Source of the DNA: Paenibacillus sp. DCT19
Lineage (GTDB): Bacteria > Bacillota > Bacilli > Paenibacillales > Paenibacillaceae
Length of the DNA stretch: 64,000 bases
Assembly: GCF_003268635.1 (NCBI RefSeq)
Contig: NZ_CP029639.1
Location: 680,001 to 744,000, forward strand
Reading direction: 5' to 3'
Each line of letters begins with the position of its first letter. Within the stretch, counting starts at the first letter, position 1. A program made the position numbers and the translations under genes. Shown piece by piece: positions 1 through 11,392 of this stretch. The notes under the pieces are model-generated. The model was not told the DNA's origin. It did not search any database and was given only the letters and a program-made list of their open reading frames with translations.

Positions 1-1716
<1,716 letters not shown>

Positions 1717-1794
1717 ATTAGCACGTTCTAATCGCAGACTTTCGTTTCGAATCTAGTTTTCAGAGAACAAATACTCTGAAATGTAAGCTACGCG

Positions 1795-1911
1795 TTTGGT
1801 GGCGATGGCGGAGGGGTTCCACACGTACCCATCCCGAACACGACCGTTAAGCCCTCTAGCGCCGATGGTACTTGGACCGCAGGGTCCTGGGAGAGTAGGA
1901 CGCCGCCAAGC
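1795..1911 (+). rRNA. 5S ribosomal RNA
   Basis: A 117-base gene starting TTTGGTGGCGATGGCGGAGG and ending with the complementary CGCCGCCAAG. It contains the 5S landmark CCCATCCCGAACACG. It follows the 23S gene after a 78-base spacer, the usual rRNA operon order, and a strong terminator follows directly. Confidence 0.96.
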
Positions 1912-1916
1912 AACTA

Positions 1917-1952
1917 AAAAGCACATTCGATTAATTTCGAATGTGCTTTTTT
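1917..1952. terminator. Rho-independent terminator of the rRNA operon
   Basis: Stem GCACATTCGA / TCGAATGTGC with a short loop, flanked by an A run on the left and a T run on the right. It can therefore serve both the rRNA operon on the + strand and the convergent gene ending at 1979 on the - strand. Confidence 0.9.
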
Positions 1953-1978
1953 CTTATTTATTATTGTGATCAAAGATT

Positions 1979-2701
1979 TTAAGGGGTTATTACGCGAATC
2001 ATGTTGTATACATAACGACTACTATTTACTGGATTACGTTTGGGATTATTGATTTGCATCTGGGTAGAGCCTGATCCATCGAGCATGATGGAATTCACTG
2101 CATTCAAACCGAGATCATCCATAATATCTCGCATGAATGGAACACTTCCCTGTCCTGCAATGAGGTAAGCATCATTGTTTTTCCAGGCTAAGATCGTTCT
2201 TGGAATGGACAGGTAGTATCCAAGCTCGCCTTTTATAGAGGAACCACCCCAGTTCTCCAGGTTGTAATCATTACCGCCAATGACCATCTCCACCGTTGAT
2301 TTGGGATAATAGGCGTATACCTCATTGAGGTTTTTGACATATAGATGTGTGGCTTTAAGTGAACCGTTCATGTCTTTATAGAAAACAGCTGTTTTACGCG
2401 AAATTTCGTTACCACTCACCGAAGTGTTCGAGAGATAGTTCTTTTTCAGCGTTCGACCTTCATAGGTAACGGTCTGATTCTCCTCCCCTTTGACATAGAT
2501 AATGGAGGAACCTCCGGTTGGAGGGCTGCTGTAGCCTTGAGTTGCTTCGAAGAACCCGCCATTAATGCCCACATGAGATGTTTTGTTCAGTGGTCGAAGC
2601 ACCGTTTCAGATTTAATGTTACTTAGTGGGGTTTTAATCACGTGCTGCTCCACGATTGCCGCCGGGATGTGTTTCCAAGAATAGTATTCATAGTTTGCCA
2701 T
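1979..2701 (-). CDS. Phosphodiester glycosidase-like (NAGPA / DUF2233) protein
   Basis: A 240-residue protein of the phosphodiester glycosidase (NAGPA-type) fold. Family signatures visible are GINGGFF (about residues 45-51), a GQGSVPFMRD stretch, and LDGSGSTQM (about 207-215), the glycine/serine-rich active-site end. The start is placed at the internal ATG at 2701 because a good AAGGAGAG site sits just upstream. A 37-codon upstream extension is open but has no ribosome binding site. Unlike many relatives it shows no signal peptide with this start. The family hydrolyses phosphodiester-linked sugars, and the substrate here is unknown. The fold call is firm; the enzymatic role is inferred. Confidence 0.8.
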   Translation of the reverse strand: MANYEYYSWKHIPAAIVEQHVIKTPLSNIKSETVLRPLNKTSHVGINGGFFEATQGYSSPPTGGSSIIYVKGEENQTVTYEGRTLKKNYLSNTSVSGNEISRKTAVFYKDMNGSLKATHLYVKNLNEVYAYYPKSTVEMVIGGNDYNLENWGGSSIKGELGYYLSIPRTILAWKNNDAYLIAGQGSVPFMRDIMDDLGLNAVNSIMLDGSGSTQMQINNPKRNPVNSSRYVYNMIRVITP

Positions 2702-2914
2702 AATAATTCTCTCCTTTTTCTGTGTTTTTGTCCTTGCATATATAGGGGAATTTAAACAAGGAGTTACAACCCGTTTCTTAAACTTTTTTAGATAATCACT
2801 TTTTGAAGCCATATCACATGACCGAGATCCAATGAGTCAGAATGAGTGGCTTTTTTGTGCTGGAACTGAATATTTACAGGTGTGGAACGAAAGCTAAAAA
2901 GCCAATCTGAGTAA

Positions 2915-3067
2915 GCGCAGCTACAAACCTTCTATACGTAGGCTTTAGAAAAATTAGGCTTCACACATAGCACGGAATTCTACCCGCATTATCCAATAAG
3001 AACAGGAGAGCATGTGGAAAACAGCGGGAAGAAGGGGACACGCATATGGGAAATGATAGATATTTAA
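2915..3067 (+). pseudogene. Acetyltransferase-like C-terminal fossil
   Basis: One frame stays open for about 41 codons after an amber codon at 2939-2941 and ends at TAA 3065-3067. It reads like a protein C-terminus, with ALEKLGF (the loop typical of GNAT acetyltransferases), then FYPHYPIRTGEHVE and GTRIWEMI. No start codon or ribosome binding site is present, and the frame begins after TAA 2912-2914. I read it as the 3' relic of a deleted gene. GNAT membership is a guess from the EKLGF motif. Confidence 0.4.
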
Positions 3068-3202
3068 ATTGATGAAATTACATCATTTTAGCAGAAATAA
3101 TTGTAAAATAATGATATAATAATAGGAACAAATGTTCTTATTTTGGTTGTGGAGTACCTGATTTATTTACCCTATAGGTGTACGAGATAAGAACGAAAAG
3201 GA

Positions 3203-3553
3203 GTGATTATTCCATTGCAAAATGAGCAAACAGTTTTCGAGAGATATAGGAGGGAAATTTATAGAATTGGATGGCGAGTACAGTATAGGGCGAGAAAAAT
3301 TAAACAGCGGGAGTTGCCTATGTATGATGGTGAGGCCTTCAATCAAAGCTTCACAGTACCGGTGGATGATCGTATTATCATCGAACAGCTTATTAACACG
3401 CTTCCTATGAATGGGAGGGAAATACTGCATAAAATTTATTTCCAAGGGTATACGGAGGCAGAGGTAGCCAGTCACTTGAATATAAGCCAACAGGCGGTGA
3501 ACAAATGGAAGAGGAAAATGTTGAATCTGTTATCTCAGAAAGTAAGTTCATAG
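3203..3553 (+). CDS. Sigma-70 region 4-like protein (SigO-like half of a split sigma factor)
   Basis: A 116-residue protein with only the promoter -35-binding part of a sigma factor. Residues about 55-112 form a region-4 helix-turn-helix (LPMNGREILHKIYFQGYTEA, then HLNISQQAVNKWKRKMLNLL). Residues about 10-35 are basic and helical. No region 2 is present. The next gene overlaps its 3' end and looks like the missing half, as in the Bacillus subtilis SigO/RsoA two-subunit sigma factor. Start choice is uncertain. GTG 3203 sits immediately after AAGGAG (3197-3202) with no spacing, and TTG 3215 has better spacing. A TATAAT box lies at 3115-3120. Homology to SigO is inferred from architecture. Confidence 0.72.
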   Translation: MIIPLQNEQTVFERYRREIYRIGWRVQYRARKIKQRELPMYDGEAFNQSFTVPVDDRIIIEQLINTLPMNGREILHKIYFQGYTEAEVASHLNISQQAVNKWKRKMLNLLSQKVSS

Positions 3554-3720
3554 AACTGTTAGCAGCAACAAGAAATAAAGATCCCCAAGCTACAGTTGAA
3601 CTGCTCCAATTGTTTAACTCAGACATTCGAAGATTAAGTCAGTTTATCTATTTGCCACCTGAAGATGCAGCATCAGAGATCATCATTGAATTTCTTGAGT
3701 TCCTTCACAGCGAGGACTAG
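3505..3720 (+). CDS. Small region 2-like partner of a split sigma factor (RsoA-like)
   Basis: A 71-residue acidic helical protein (KFIELLAATRNKDPQATVEL, then FNSDIRRLSQFIYLPPEDAA). The pattern resembles the core-binding helices of sigma region 2 and the small RsoA subunit or HTH_16-type proteins. It overlaps the preceding gene by 49 bases in another frame, so the two products are likely coupled in translation. The ribosome binding site is weak (GGCGGTGA). By analogy it would bind RNA polymerase core while the larger partner contacts the -35 element. The similarity is by eye only. Confidence 0.62.
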   Translation: MEEENVESVISESKFIELLAATRNKDPQATVELLQLFNSDIRRLSQFIYLPPEDAASEIIIEFLEFLHSED

Positions 3721-3989
3721 ACCTGCCTTAGGATTTAGGAGATGAATATAACTCAATTCAGTAGAAAGTCTAAGTGGACTAACCTGAGTGAAAAGAACTT
3801 GAGATCCAACTTGATAGAAGATAGAAGAAAAGATCAGAGTGGATAAATTTTAAAAACTTAAAACTGAGATTAAACATCTGAAAACCAAAAACCAAAAACC
3901 AAAAACCTCAAAAAAATCAGTGATTGGTGGGGATGAAGGATTGTTAGCATGCTCGTAAAACTTACGTTGTGGAATCGTATAATACCCAT
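3721..3989. other. Gene-free stretch with AAAACCA-type short repeats
   Basis: No credible gene is seen between the split-sigma pair and the terminator at 3990. The notable feature is a short run of the 7-mer AAAACCA repeated about three times near 3884-3906. An ATG at 3742 opens 34 codons, but its AGGAG abuts the start with no spacing and the composition is not protein-like. Confidence 0.5.
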
Positions 3990-4027
3990 AGAAGATCGTA
4001 AACGAATTCGCGTTTATGATCTTCTTT
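3990..4027. terminator. Rho-independent terminator
   Basis: Hairpin AGAAGATCGTAAACG / CGTTTATGATCTTCT with a six-base loop, followed by TTTTTT. It lies between the split-sigma pair and the end of the convergent LacI-type gene. Confidence 0.85.
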
Positions 4028-4162
4028 TTTGTGATGTGTGAAGATAAGATAATCCGCCTATATGAGCATAGACACAGTTAACCTAGTCAAAGGTTAATAT
4101 AGTTAACTACTCTCGTTATGAAGCGGAGCGACGTGTGCTAGGTGTGAATTGCATTTGCGTGA

Positions 4163-5191
4163 CTAACCGTCAATACCAGGAAGCATGACGCCGCAAGATT
4201 GGCGTACAACAAGCTCTGGCTCCACTTTGATGCATTGATTATCCATTTGCTTGTTCATCAAGTCAAAAAGAATCATAGCGGCCAGGCGTCCAATCTTGTC
4301 GGTATCTTGCTTGACTGTAGTCAGCGGTGGATCTGTGTAACGGCAAGCTTCAATATCGTCACATCCCGCAATGGCAATGTCTTCAGGAATACGAAGTCCT
4401 GCTTCCTTGAAGGCGCGCATCGCGCCGAATGCCAAGAGATCTGTGGCTGCAAATACAGCACGAGGCAGCTCGCCACGAGCCAGCATTTCCTTCGCAGCTT
4501 GGTAGCCATCCTCAGCAGCATAATCCTTGCTGTACACCATCCATTCAGGCTTGGTATCCAGACTAAACTGTTTAAGTGAACGCTTGAAGGCATCTTCACG
4601 CTGCTGCATGACGAGTGAGGCACGCTGTAGACCGATAAAGCCAATGTCCCGGTAACCGTTCATATAGAAATGCTCAACGACCTTTGGTGAGATTTTCTCA
4701 TTGTCTGACATGATGTAACAAGAACCTTGCCCCGTTAATTCAATGTCAATGCCAATGCAGGGAATTGGACTTGCATCCAGGTCGTACACACTACTTTCCA
4801 CTTCATCACCCGCAATGATGATGCAGCCATCCACTTGAAAATATTTGGATCTAGCTAAATAATCTTCTCCCTGATCAAGAAACTTTTCGTTAGAAAAGAA
4901 GAGCAGATCATAACCGAGCAAGCCTATTTGTTTCTTAAATGTGTTAATGACTTGCACGAAGAATGGGTGGCTGAAATCCACATTGAGCTTACCGGCGAAT
5001 ACAACACCAACAAGATTGGATTTCTTGGTAGCCAGTGTTTTGGCAGAGGAGGAAGGACGATACCCGTTCTCATCCATAATTTTAAGTACACGCTGACGGG
5101 TCTCTTCGCTAATATCGGAATAGTTATTGATTATTTTGGAGACTGTCGCCACAGAGACGCCGGCTATATTGGCAATCGTTTTGATATTCAT
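4163..5191 (-). CDS. LacI-family transcriptional regulator
   Basis: A 342-residue LacI/GalR protein. Residues 1-20 form the DNA-binding helix-turn-helix (MNIKTIANIAGVSVATVSKI). The hinge follows (PSSSAKTLATKKS), then a periplasmic-binding-protein-like effector domain (about 60-335) with GVVFAGKL, FIGLQRAS and the AIAGCDDIE signature. The start at 5191 is set by GGAGG just upstream and by alignment of the HTH to the N-terminus. It is divergent from the sugar ABC importer and beta-glucosidase genes. An 18-bp palindrome just downstream of that promoter is its probable operator, so it likely represses the operon until a beta-glucoside or related sugar binds. The specific inducer is unknown. Confidence 0.93.
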   Translation of the reverse strand: MNIKTIANIAGVSVATVSKIINNYSDISEETRQRVLKIMDENGYRPSSSAKTLATKKSNLVGVVFAGKLNVDFSHPFFVQVINTFKKQIGLLGYDLLFFSNEKFLDQGEDYLARSKYFQVDGCIIIAGDEVESSVYDLDASPIPCIGIDIELTGQGSCYIMSDNEKISPKVVEHFYMNGYRDIGFIGLQRASLVMQQREDAFKRSLKQFSLDTKPEWMVYSKDYAAEDGYQAAKEMLARGELPRAVFAATDLLAFGAMRAFKEAGLRIPEDIAIAGCDDIEACRYTDPPLTTVKQDTDKIGRLAAMILFDLMNKQMDNQCIKVEPELVVRQSCGVMLPGIDG

Positions 5192-5612
5192 TAAACATCC
5201 TCCGGCTTCTAAACTGGTTTCGCTAGATTTAGTTGTGTAAGTTTTCACTTTCCTGCCTGTATTTTATGCTACAATGCCAGCTGAGTCAACCGTTACACCT
5301 TATAAATAAGGGACAACACTCTATATATGCTTCAGGTTTATGAATATAAATAGCTTTGTTAATCAGAAGAAACGGCAGGGTCCTAGTAGAATTATAGAGT
5401 TTTTTTACGAAACAGTAGTGCTTTTATCAGTATTACTATAAGGTTTGTCTGCAAAAAGCAACTTGTTAGATGACTGAAGTATATGTAATCTCGTATGTGT
5501 TTAGATGGGTTTTCGGTTTTTTTAGTTTGGTGTAACTTGAAGTGATTATTTAAAAAATTCCTTATTTAACAAGGTTTTTATCTTATTTTTGGAAAAAAAT
5601 AAAAATCCACTA
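5192..5612. other. Intergenic region between lacI-type gene and ABC operon
   Basis: AT-rich spacer with no credible gene. It should hold the promoter of the leftward LacI-type gene. I see no convincing second copy of the operator palindrome found near 5654. The right-hand promoter and operator are listed separately. Confidence 0.5.
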
Positions 5613-5641
5613 TTTACAAAATATGAAGTCGCATTCATAAT
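5613..5641 (+). promoter_or_regulatory. SigA-type promoter of the sugar ABC operon
   Basis: TTTACA (5613-5618), a 17-base spacer and CATAAT (5636-5641), placing the transcript start near 5648, about 57 bases before the lipoprotein gene. Confidence 0.65.
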
Positions 5642-5653
5642 GAGTGAGTAATC

Positions 5654-5671
5654 AACGAAACTGATTTCGTT
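5654..5671. promoter_or_regulatory. LacI-type operator palindrome
   Basis: Perfect inverted repeat AACGAAA-CTGA-TTTCGTT immediately downstream of the predicted transcript start. This is a position suited to repression by the divergent LacI-family protein. LacI-family operators are commonly centred on such palindromes. The pairing is inferred from position. Confidence 0.7.
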
Positions 5672-5704
5672 AACATTATCTCAAAATCATTGGGGGACAC
5701 AGAC

Positions 5705-7048
5705 ATGTTCAGAAAATTTTTAATGATGTCATTTGTAACCGTTTTAATTTTGGTTCTTGCAGCTTGTAGCAATGCAGAGGAGACGGCGGGAGGCTCGTCT
5801 ACGGAAGGCGGCAAAGAGAAGGTCACGCTTAAGATCATTCACTGGCAGCAAGAGAATATTAACAACTACATCAAGGAGTTCAATAAGAAATTTGAAGAAA
5901 AGTATCCTGAGGTAAAGGTTGAATATACGACGGTTCCAGCCGATGCAACGTATGATCAACTGATGCAGACGCGGATGAATGCTGGTGAATCAGGGGATGC
6001 GGATATTATCCCGCTGAAATCTAGCTTCGTTGGCGCACCACAGGACTGGTCTCCAGGAGCAGCTGATCCAATGTGGAAGCAATGGATTGATGCTGGGTTA
6101 ATCGCTGATCTGTCTGACCAAGCATTTGTGAAAAACTACAATGAAGTTGATGTACAGAATGCAATGACGTACAACGACAAGGTGTATGGCGTGAACATGG
6201 GTAAGGTGGCATTCACAGGTTTGTTCTACAACAAGGACTTATTCGCTAAATATAACCTTCAAGTTCCAACAACGTGGACTGAGCTTCAAAATGTAATTAA
6301 GGTGCTTAAGGATAATGGCGTAGAGCCACTTGGCTTCGCAGGAAAAGATGTATGGCCAATTAACCTTGCGGTACAAGGACTGCAAGCTTCCATTCACGAT
6401 GATCAATTGAGTTATATCCAGGGATTGTGGACAGGAGAGACTAAACTGACCGATTCAGTACAGATTGAAGTGCTTCAGAAGTCTCAGGATCTGATGAACA
6501 GTGCAATGAACGGCTTTATGGGAATTGACTATGGTACACTGCCAACATTGTTTGCGACAGAGCGCGTTGCGATGATTGCTGATGGTACATGGGATGCAAC
6601 AACGATTCAAACAGCGAATCCTAATCTGAAGTTCGGGTATTTCCCTATTCCAGGTAGTGATGATGCAGCGAAAAACAAAGATTTGGCCGGTAAATATGAT
6701 ATGACTTGGATGGTTGTTGAGAAATCACCGAAGAAGGAATATGCACTGAAGTGGCTTGAGATGTTGTCTGAGAAACAAAACTACACAGACTTTGTCAATG
6801 CAGCGGGCTTCCTACCGACTCAACCTGACGTCGCTCTGACTAGTGAATTCATCAAAGAAATTCAGCCTTATCTCGACAACTTTAAGCTCTCATGGGATCA
6901 GCTATTCATCAACCGTCAAAATGTAGGACAGTACATTGCTGAATCCAGTGTGCACGCAGAGCTGTTGAAGCCAGCAGGACCACTTAACACACCAGAGGAG
7001 CTTGCAGCAAAATCCCAGGCAGACTGGGATGCGGCAGCGCCTAAATAA
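5705..7048 (+). CDS. Sugar ABC transporter substrate-binding lipoprotein (family 1)
   Basis: A 447-residue extracellular solute-binding protein of the carbohydrate CUT1 class. The signal peptide ends in the lipobox LAAC with Cys21 as the predicted lipidation site. Serine/glycine-rich linker residues follow, then a type I solute-binding fold (VTLKIIHWQQ; GVNMGKVAFTGLFYNKDLF; MIADGTWDA). Start ATG 5705 follows GGGGGA at a seven-base spacing. It is the first gene of an operon with two permeases and a GH1 beta-glucosidase, which suggests uptake of a beta-linked oligosaccharide. No ATPase gene is present, so a shared MsmX-type ATPase is expected. Ligand is not determinable. Confidence 0.93.
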   Translation: MFRKFLMMSFVTVLILVLAACSNAEETAGGSSTEGGKEKVTLKIIHWQQENINNYIKEFNKKFEEKYPEVKVEYTTVPADATYDQLMQTRMNAGESGDADIIPLKSSFVGAPQDWSPGAADPMWKQWIDAGLIADLSDQAFVKNYNEVDVQNAMTYNDKVYGVNMGKVAFTGLFYNKDLFAKYNLQVPTTWTELQNVIKVLKDNGVEPLGFAGKDVWPINLAVQGLQASIHDDQLSYIQGLWTGETKLTDSVQIEVLQKSQDLMNSAMNGFMGIDYGTLPTLFATERVAMIADGTWDATTIQTANPNLKFGYFPIPGSDDAAKNKDLAGKYDMTWMVVEKSPKKEYALKWLEMLSEKQNYTDFVNAAGFLPTQPDVALTSEFIKEIQPYLDNFKLSWDQLFINRQNVGQYIAESSVHAELLKPAGPLNTPEELAAKSQADWDAAAPK

Positions 7049-7060
7049 AGTAAATGAAGT

Positions 7061-7329
7061 ATATAAGTTTAACTAAACTTTTTACACGAGAACGGAGAGG
7101 ACAGAAATAACATGAAGAAGCGGAGCTACAAGTTTTCTGTAAGAAAGCTACTTCGAAAGGATACGCTTCGCCTCAAAGCTTTCTGAAAGAAAGCTGCATC
7201 GGAAGCATAAGCTCTCACCGGATTTTCCCTTTGAAGAAGGGAATCAAAAAAATCTGGGGATAACAGCGATCGGAAAGTTATTCTGTCATCGGAGTGGTTA
7301 GTGTAAATATTCTTTAATTGAACTTATAT
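7061..7329. repeat. Dispersed inverted-repeat element, copy A (long form)
   Basis: A 269-bp element bounded by imperfect inverted ends (ATATAAGTTTAACTAAA at the left; TTTAATTGAACTTATAT at the right). Conserved inner blocks are TTTTTACACGAGAACGGAGA and ATTCTGTCATCGGAGTGG. Compared with copies at 20086 and 26786 it carries about 150 extra bases in the middle, including repeats of AGAAAGCT and a hairpin TTTTCCCTTTGAAGAAGGGA. It lies between the binding-protein gene and the first permease gene of the ABC operon. Confidence 0.8.
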
Positions 7330-7410
7330 TGAACGTTTAATTAGCACATCAGGTACGGTAATTGTGTCGAATGCGCCGGAATAGCGCTCAGGGTCAATAC
7401 CTTCGGGTGA

Positions 7411-7435
7411 GCCGGGCTGTTATCCCGGCGTTATT
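7411..7435 (+). promoter_or_regulatory. Intra-operon hairpin ahead of the permease genes
   Basis: GC-rich stem GCCGGG / CCCGGC with loop CTGTTAT, followed by GTTATTT. It is weak as a terminator. Sitting between lipoprotein and permease genes, it may stabilise the upstream transcript or limit read-through, giving more binding protein than permease. Confidence 0.45.
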
Positions 7436-7473
7436 TGAATAGATCGTATCACCAGATGAAAGGTGTGAGTCAT

Positions 7474-8367
7474 ATGTATCCCTTTGGAAAAGGAAAAGCT
7501 CGCCTTATTCCGTACTTATTTTTGAGTGTCCCCTTATTACTATATATTGTGTTTGGCTTTGGGCCATCAGTTGTCACTGTGCTATTCTCGTTCACCGATG
7601 CTACGGGGGTGCGGGGACAGTCCTGGAACTTTATCGGATTAGACAATTATGCAACGTTCTTCGGGGCTTCGAACTCCGGTGATCGGCTGGCAGCGATTGG
7701 ACGGTCATTGTACTTTGCCTTTGCCGTCGTCATTATCCAAAATGCCGTCGCATTGTTCATGGCCGTGTTAATCAACAAGAAGCTGCGTGGTGACAATCTG
7801 TATCGTGCAGTGTTCTTCTTACCTGTCGTGCTTGGGGTAACGGTATCGGGTCTGATCTGGCAGCTTGTTGCCAATCCGCTTGGTGGACCTGCACAGTCTG
7901 TATTGAACTTCTTCGGCACGAGTTCGAACTTTTTCGGAGATTATAATATTGCCTTTGAATTAATTATCTTTGTGCAGATCTGGATGTACATGGGCTACTC
8001 GATGACGATATTCCTCGCAGGTCTGCAATCGATCCCAAGTGACCTGTACGAAGCAGGATACATGGATGGAGCTTCTGGCTGGAAGGCGTTCAAGAATATT
8101 ACCTTCCCGATGATTGCACCGGCCTTTACGGTCAATATGTTGCTTTCGATCATCGGTGCACTGCAAACCTTTGATATCATCTACGTGCTCACAGGCGGTA
8201 AATTCAATACGACTACACTGGCCTTTGACGTATATGCTACAGCGTTTGGTAGTGGAACGTCGGATTACGGTTTAGCGTCCGCAGTGGCTATGATCCAATT
8301 CTTGTTTGTATTTATTATCTCGATGGTGGCCTTGTTCTATCTTCGCAGAAGAGAGGTGGAGATGTAA
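7474..8367 (+). CDS. Sugar ABC transporter permease (MalF-type)
   Basis: A 297-residue inner-membrane protein with about six transmembrane helices and the permease EAA loop EAGYMDGASGWKAFKNITFP, which docks the ATPase. The C-terminus ends in RRREVEM. Start ATG 7474 is chosen because AAAGGTG precedes it. An in-frame ATG at 7456 is an alternative. It follows the binding-protein gene after 425 bases containing a repeat element and a hairpin. Its stop overlaps the next start by one base (TAATG), so the two permeases are translationally coupled and should form a heterodimer. Confidence 0.92.
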   Translation: MYPFGKGKARLIPYLFLSVPLLLYIVFGFGPSVVTVLFSFTDATGVRGQSWNFIGLDNYATFFGASNSGDRLAAIGRSLYFAFAVVIIQNAVALFMAVLINKKLRGDNLYRAVFFLPVVLGVTVSGLIWQLVANPLGGPAQSVLNFFGTSSNFFGDYNIAFELIIFVQIWMYMGYSMTIFLAGLQSIPSDLYEAGYMDGASGWKAFKNITFPMIAPAFTVNMLLSIIGALQTFDIIYVLTGGKFNTTTLAFDVYATAFGSGTSDYGLASAVAMIQFLFVFIISMVALFYLRRREVEM

Positions 8368-9185
8368 TGAAGCAGAGCAAATGGTCTCGAATTGTCAGCT
8401 ATATCATCGTACTGCTAATGCTGGCGTTATATATTTTCCCTCTGTTCTATCTATTCAACGTATCGATGAAAACGCAGACGGAATATTTGATTGATCCGGT
8501 TGCGCTCGCTCAGGGTTTCCGATTAGAGAATTTTACAGAGGCTTGGACACGGGGGAATTTCTCTCAATATATGTGGAATAGCGTGCTCTATACGGGGCTA
8601 TCAACGATGTTGACCTTGATTCTATCCATATTCGCGGCGTTTCCGCTGGCAAGAAGATATGTGAAGTTCAGTACGTTCTTGTACGTTTTCTTCCTGATCT
8701 CGATGTATCTCCCGAATCCGCTTATCCCGCAATTTTCGTTGATTAATAGTTTAGGTCTCTATAACACACAGACCGGTTACATTTTGTTGAAAACGACGGG
8801 AACGGGTATTGCTTTCCTCATGTTTGTTGGTTATATCAAATCGGTTTCGCGTGAATTGGATGAGGCGGCAGCTATGGATGGATGTGGATATACAAGATAC
8901 CTGTTCACCATTCTTGTACCACTGATGAAGCCTATTTTGGCTACAGGTGTTATTTTGACAGCCATTGGCGTGTGGAATGACATCATAGGGCCGACGATTT
9001 ATTTGTCCGATCCGAGCTATCAACCAGTTACCAAGGGGCTGTTCACGTTCTATGGTCAATATATGAATAACTGGCCGTTACTCGCTTGCGGTATTTTGAT
9101 CGTAACGTTGCCACTTGTGGTTCTATATGTCGTGTTACAACGCTTTATTGTAGGTGGTGCGATGGCAGGAGCCGTGAAATCGTAA
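8367..9185 (+). CDS. Sugar ABC transporter permease (MalG-type)
   Basis: A 272-residue membrane protein with about six helices. It carries the EAA loop DEAAAMDGCGYTRYLFTILV and ends with the typical short tail FIVGGAMAGAVKS. The start overlaps the stop of the MalF-type gene by one base. Together with that gene it makes the transmembrane channel of the importer encoded from 5705. Assignment as CUT1 carbohydrate permease is secure. The substrate is inferred only from the downstream beta-glucosidase. Confidence 0.93.
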   Translation: MKQSKWSRIVSYIIVLLMLALYIFPLFYLFNVSMKTQTEYLIDPVALAQGFRLENFTEAWTRGNFSQYMWNSVLYTGLSTMLTLILSIFAAFPLARRYVKFSTFLYVFFLISMYLPNPLIPQFSLINSLGLYNTQTGYILLKTTGTGIAFLMFVGYIKSVSRELDEAAAMDGCGYTRYLFTILVPLMKPILATGVILTAIGVWNDIIGPTIYLSDPSYQPVTKGLFTFYGQYMNNWPLLACGILIVTLPLVVLYVVLQRFIVGGAMAGAVKS

Positions 9186-9298
9186 AGTGGTAATTCTTAT
9201 CCTGTCTTATGGTTGAATCAGAATGGAATTAAAGCCGTGCGAACTGATTTTAGGAAGTGATGTGCTTGAAGATGATATACAGCGAAAGGGTGACCTGA

Positions 9299-10690
<1,392 letters not shown>

Positions 10691-10787
10691 AGTTTGAATG
10701 TGTAGGAAGAGGTCATTCAGCAACCTTTCAGTTGACTTTAAGGTGTCTTAAAGCCGCAAGAGGTATAGTGAAGTCACTATAAGAGGT

Positions 10788-10813
10788 TGTTCATAAAGTC
10801 CGATCTTTATGAA
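10788..10813. repeat. Perfect short palindrome downstream of the glucosidase gene
   Basis: GTTCATAAAG and CTTTATGAAC form a perfect 10-bp stem around six bases. Another palindrome TATAGTGA/TCACTATA lies about 20 bases upstream. The ends resemble the GTTCAAAAAG-bounded repeat family seen at 25359, 56052 and 61361, so this may be a minimal or decayed member. Confidence 0.5.
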
Positions 10814-10835
10814 CATACACTATAAGAGGAGGCGA

Positions 10836-11192
10836 ATGACCTTGAATATCTCATCCACGACAAGCTCTAGCACATCGTACACATCATCATCTTCAAGCTC
10901 TAATAGCACCAGCCAGCTGGAGAAACAAAAGGCAAAACTTGAATCCGAACTGGAGAAGGTTCAATCTAGCAAAGATGATGAGAAGACAAAAGAAACGAAA
11001 ACCAAGCAGCTAGAGCAGCAGATTAAGCAGATTGAGGCACAGATTAGCCAAAGCGCTCAAAGTAGCGGTTCAACTGTGCAAAAACAAGCACCGCCACCAG
11101 AGGCATCTGCCAATCGAATGACAGCCGCTTCGCCGCAACAAATTGCGAATGCCACAACAGACAGCAATGGTAGGTTTGATATTCGAATTTAG
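10836..11192 (+). CDS. FlxA-like coiled-coil protein
   Basis: A 118-residue protein with a serine/threonine-rich N-terminus (about residues 5-30). A charged heptad coiled coil follows (about 32-85: LEKQKAKLESELEKVQSSKD, QLEQQIKQIEAQIS), then a Pro/Ala/Asn-rich tail. The architecture matches FlxA-like proteins of unknown function. Start ATG 10836 is preceded by AGAGGAGG with a short spacing, and TTG 10842 has better spacing. It appears monocistronic and is followed by a strong hairpin. Confidence 0.65.
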   Translation: MTLNISSTTSSSTSYTSSSSSSNSTSQLEKQKAKLESELEKVQSSKDDEKTKETKTKQLEQQIKQIEAQISQSAQSSGSTVQKQAPPPEASANRMTAASPQQIANATTDSNGRFDIRI

Positions 11193-11240
11193 AGAGCCTT
11201 TCTTGAGGTCATCTAGTGGGTAGCACAGCGTAATACATAG

Positions 11241-11279
11241 AAACAGGGTACTCCAGTTAGGTGTGGGAGTACCCTGTTT
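11241..11279. terminator. Hairpin between the FlxA-like and MATE genes
   Basis: Perfect stem AAACAGGGTACTCC / GGAGTACCCTGTTT with a ten-base loop. T runs are short on both sides. The position between convergent genes favours a bidirectional terminator. Confidence 0.65.
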
Positions 11280-11320
11280 CGTTAAAGTGGCACGGGCAAA
11301 TGACTATTCAAACCTCTATA

Positions 11321-11385
11321 CAGCGATTGCAAGGTAATTCTGTCATCGAAGCGGTATGTGTAATTTTTCTTAGTTGCACCAATAT
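11321..11385. repeat. Dispersed inverted-repeat element, right half only (copy E, decayed)
   Basis: The stretch CAGCGATTGCAAGGTAATTC, then TGTCATCGAAGCGG and GTGTAATTTTTCTTAGTTGC, matches the right half of the elements at 7061 and 20086 with scattered differences. The left half is missing. Confidence 0.55.
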
Positions 11386-11392
11386 CGATAGA

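Noticed and set aside
1717..1794. tRNA genes after the 23S gene or elsewhere.
   Set aside because: No TTCGAAT-type T loops with matching acceptor stems were seen in the spacer or in the rest of the window.
4199..4579. A 126-codon + strand frame opposite the LacI-type gene.
   Set aside because: Antisense shadow; the - strand frame has HTH and effector-domain motifs throughout.
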